A stretch of 64,000 bases of DNA. Source: Datisca glomerata. Its lineage: Eukaryota > Streptophyta > Magnoliopsida > Cucurbitales > Datiscaceae. The stretch lies in the NCBI GenBank assembly GCA_003255025.1, contig QANY01008571.1, positions 1 through 64,000 on the forward strand, in the 5' to 3' direction. Each line of letters opens with the position of its first letter. The first letter of the stretch is position 1. A program made the position numbers and the translations under genes. This document shows, in pieces, positions 61,480 to 64,000 of the stretch. Under the pieces are notes generated by a model. It did no database searches and was not told where the DNA came from. It saw nothing but the letters and a program-made list of their open reading frames with translations.

Positions 61480-64000
61480 ATGACGAAGGAAGCCAAACTC
61501 AATTATTTGAAGGAAAATGAAATTCATGCCTTTGAAAGCGGAGCGGAACAACCTGATCCTAGTCATCTGAGAAGGCCTACCTCTAAACGAAAGTTGCTCA
61601 CACGCTCTACACCCGAGAAATTTATGGATCTTGCTGCAAATTCTAATGAGGGGAAGAGGAGAGCGGTCGTGGAGATAGGATTCAGAGGGTTGTTAGATAT
61701 TAAATTCCATAAGCTGAAGAGGAACTTCTTGGAGAAACTATTAGGTTGCTTCGATCCAGCCACCAGCACGTTGAATGTTTATGGGTCGACATTCAAAGTC
61801 ACCGCAAATGATATGATTTCTATACTGGGCATCTTTGGCGGTGGACAGGAGATCAAATTCAATGGTGATGTGATTGAGATAAAAGATCTAAAGGCGAAGT
61901 GGGTGAACACCAAAGGTGATATCCCGATGAATGCCTTGTCGAATCTTGATTGGGGAGCATGATAGTGACTACTGGAGGAAAGCGTTTGTGCTATACACTG
62001 TCAGGGTTTTGTCATCTCCTCAATCAAAACCAATCATTAGTCATTCACGGTTACACGTTGTGAAGTCACCTGCGACCATCCAACAGAAGAATTGGGCTTC
62101 TTCTTATTTTAAAGATTTTTTGGATGGTGTCACGAGGTATTAAAACAATTACCACTGTAGCCTTACCGGATGCTTGTTATTTATATAGGTAATATATTTA
62201 ATGGACATTGGTATATATATATANATATATATATATATATATATTTAATAAGATCATTTTGATGCAGCTGTTTTATTTGGAAAAGTTGGCATGTGCTGCC
62301 AACTATGTTGACTTGAACCAGCCTTCGCCGTTAAGGTGGAATGACAAGACTGTTGCAAAATGATTTAGTTTGTAATAAAGGGGAGGAGAAGCTTGGCCTA
62401 AAAGCTGTGCGGTAAGCATTTGAGAATATTGTAAATTTTGTTGGTTATATTACCATTGATTATTTATTATTAATTCACATATATTTGTATTATGTAGATC
62501 GATACAATCATGCAAGCCATTCCGGGCCACCATGAGGTTCGAGAGGACCGCGATCGTAAACACGTTTACGAGGACGTGTGTGCAGATCTACCTGAAGAGA
62601 AACTGTCGGGTTAGGTGCTTTAAGTGCACAAGTGATCGCTCTTCAGGTATAGTCCAGCTCCATGAGGGTTGATATTTCATAGTTAAGGGAGGTGTAGAGA
62701 AAGATGATGGCTGTCTAAGGGAATATATGCACAACATTTGCGAGTCTTTTGGAACAGGACACTAGTAAGTCTCAAGCCCAATAGGATGAGCCACGCGTCA
62801 CTGTGACTCAAGGTAAAGAACAAGGAAGTTTTGATGAGGATATGAGTCCCTCCCACAAAGAAGAGCTACTGGTCTCTTCATCACCTTTATATAAAGGTGA
62901 TAATGATGAAAGGTGCATCTAGCTGGATGCTTCAGACAATGCATTCACTGACCTGCTATTGGTTAGAAAACCATCTATGACTGGAACAACTAAAGGGCAT
63001 CGAAAGGTATTTTATTCAGTTTATTTGTATTTCATCTTATATATATATATATATAACATGTATAATCTAACTATTAATCTAACACCTTACTTGGAGGTTG
63101 TGTTTTGGTAGGGTAAACAAGGTTTGTCCAAGTCTACCCAAAGCCAATTCCCGATGAAGTTGCGCAGCACTGGGGAGTGGAGAGATGGTCCTCTACTCAG
63201 TTAACCCTATTTGAAGGGTAAACTAATCACTAAACGCAACAAGAAGGTATTTAAAGTGGGCCCGTACATGTTACAGGACCCACTAGAAGTGAAAGATGAG
63301 CGTTTAGTGGAGTATATTTTTGACAAAAGATTAGAGGATAGGTAGTAGTCACACTAATCTGACAAAATTTGACACACCATCACACCCAAATTTTGATTAA
63401 GTTTGTCTATTATTTGTCTTTTGTAGCGAGATTCTCGCTAGACATTCTAACCTCCATGCTAAACGGAGAGACCTAAAGACTCTCAATCCAGAAAATTGGC
63501 TTGGCTCAGACCTTATAGACTTGTTTGTCAGCATTTTGACCTTGCAGGCGATGGCCAACTGATTCTGGTTTCTTTCCACGTTTTTTGTTGTGAGTGTCTA
63601 GTACTCGGTATCATCCTTAATTTAGGTTTGTATGTACGTTGTGTATCATAATTTTTTTTATGCCACTGCAGAGTCAATGTGTTTCAAAACTAGTAGAGCT
63701 TCCTAATTTTGTAAGGAAACACAAGATCGTGGATAGAGACGCGCTAACGCTTGAGCTAGAAACTACGGTAAACAAATTTCATGTAGTTAAGATATTAAAT
63801 GTTGACTTAGTATGATTGTGTAAATGTATTGTGTAATCTAAATCTGAATTCCGGTACACGATGGTCGAGATCATTGATTTATGGCCAAGATCTTCATCAT
63901 GGACGACGAAGTCACTATATGGGACACATTGCCAGATAGCTGACTTAACGCTGGACAAACCGAAAAGGTCAAAAAGATTGTATGTTCTAACCCCTCATCA
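61480..64000 (+). pseudogene. ULP1-type transposon gene (Kaonashi-like), front part, truncated by the window
   Basis: The first exon opens at the ATG at 61480 and encodes the domain common to plant ULP1-type MULE proteins: RSTPEKFMDLAANSNEGKRR, then VEIGFRGLLDIKF, LLGCFDPATSTLNVYGSTFK and NDMISILGIFGGG. A frameshift near 61955 moves the text to HDSDYWRKAFVLYTVRVL and ends at a donor near 62140. The next exon (62268-62411, LFYLEKLACAANYVDLN) has good splice sites but a stop. Further pieces follow at 62500-62660, 63280-63345 and 63885-63950 (FIMDDEVTIWDTLPDS). The protease core would lie beyond the window. It complements the 48.4-kb copy, which keeps the back half. The family is inferred from remembered plant proteins. 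Confidence 0.6.

Overview
This is a repeat-rich, AT-rich stretch of a plant nuclear genome, most likely a eudicot. The evidence is spliced plant genes with GT-AG introns, a 10-exon plant alcohol dehydrogenase, a TED6/TED7-type xylem protein, a TBL/DUF231 acetyltransferase, a nepenthesin-type aspartic protease, and plant classes of transposon (MULE, CACTA, Ty1-copia, Ty3-gypsy). The species cannot be fixed from the sequence. Two ambiguous bases (N at 47687 and 62224) lie in dinucleotide repeats.

Four host genes look intact. (1) 367-1692, minus: a single-exon secreted aspartic protease resembling At4g16563, whose first catalytic Asp is His. (2) 19253-21395, plus: a three-exon TBL/PC-esterase gene with four tandem W-box hexamers about 200 bp upstream. 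(3) 29601-30050, plus: a TED7-like single-pass membrane protein of xylem secondary-wall formation. (4) 31252-34755, minus: a complete ADH1 of 10 exons and 380 residues, with a TATA box, an anaerobic-response-like element and a G-box upstream. These four sit in the first 35 kb.

The rest is mostly mobile DNA, often nested. 2.5-11.6 kb is a deleted MULE with ~160-bp terminal inverted repeats. A Ty3-gypsy element (3940-9913, exact 5-bp target duplication) has inserted into the 3' part of its transposase; the gypsy element carries a ~1.9-kb inversion and a four-fold tandem expansion inside one LTR. 13.7-18.5 kb is a non-coding LTR element filled with tandem arrays, including about 50 copies of a 28-bp unit. 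24.2-29.2 kb is a decayed copia element on the minus strand, ending about 380 bp upstream of the TED7-like gene. 39.1-41.4 kb is a CACTA remnant. 42.1-45.6 kb is a complex satellite-like region whose repeat blocks alternate in orientation.

From 45.9 kb onward: a tandem array of LTR-like units joined to a copia integrase fragment; a Kaonashi-like MULE (48.0-51.65 kb) with a decayed ULP1-type protease gene converging on a decayed mudrA transposase; a second CACTA remnant (51.7-53.7 kb); copia LTR and RT-RNase H pieces (54.8-56.2 kb); another copy of the LTR-like unit (57.4-58.25 kb); and the front half of a second ULP1-type transposon gene (61.48 kb to the window end). I found no host gene beyond 35 kb. 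The points most worth following up are the His-substituted aspartic protease, the ULP1/mudrA MULE in which a 42-bp repeat family occupies the place of the first transposase Asp, the inverted gypsy segment, and the orientation-switching 23-bp array.
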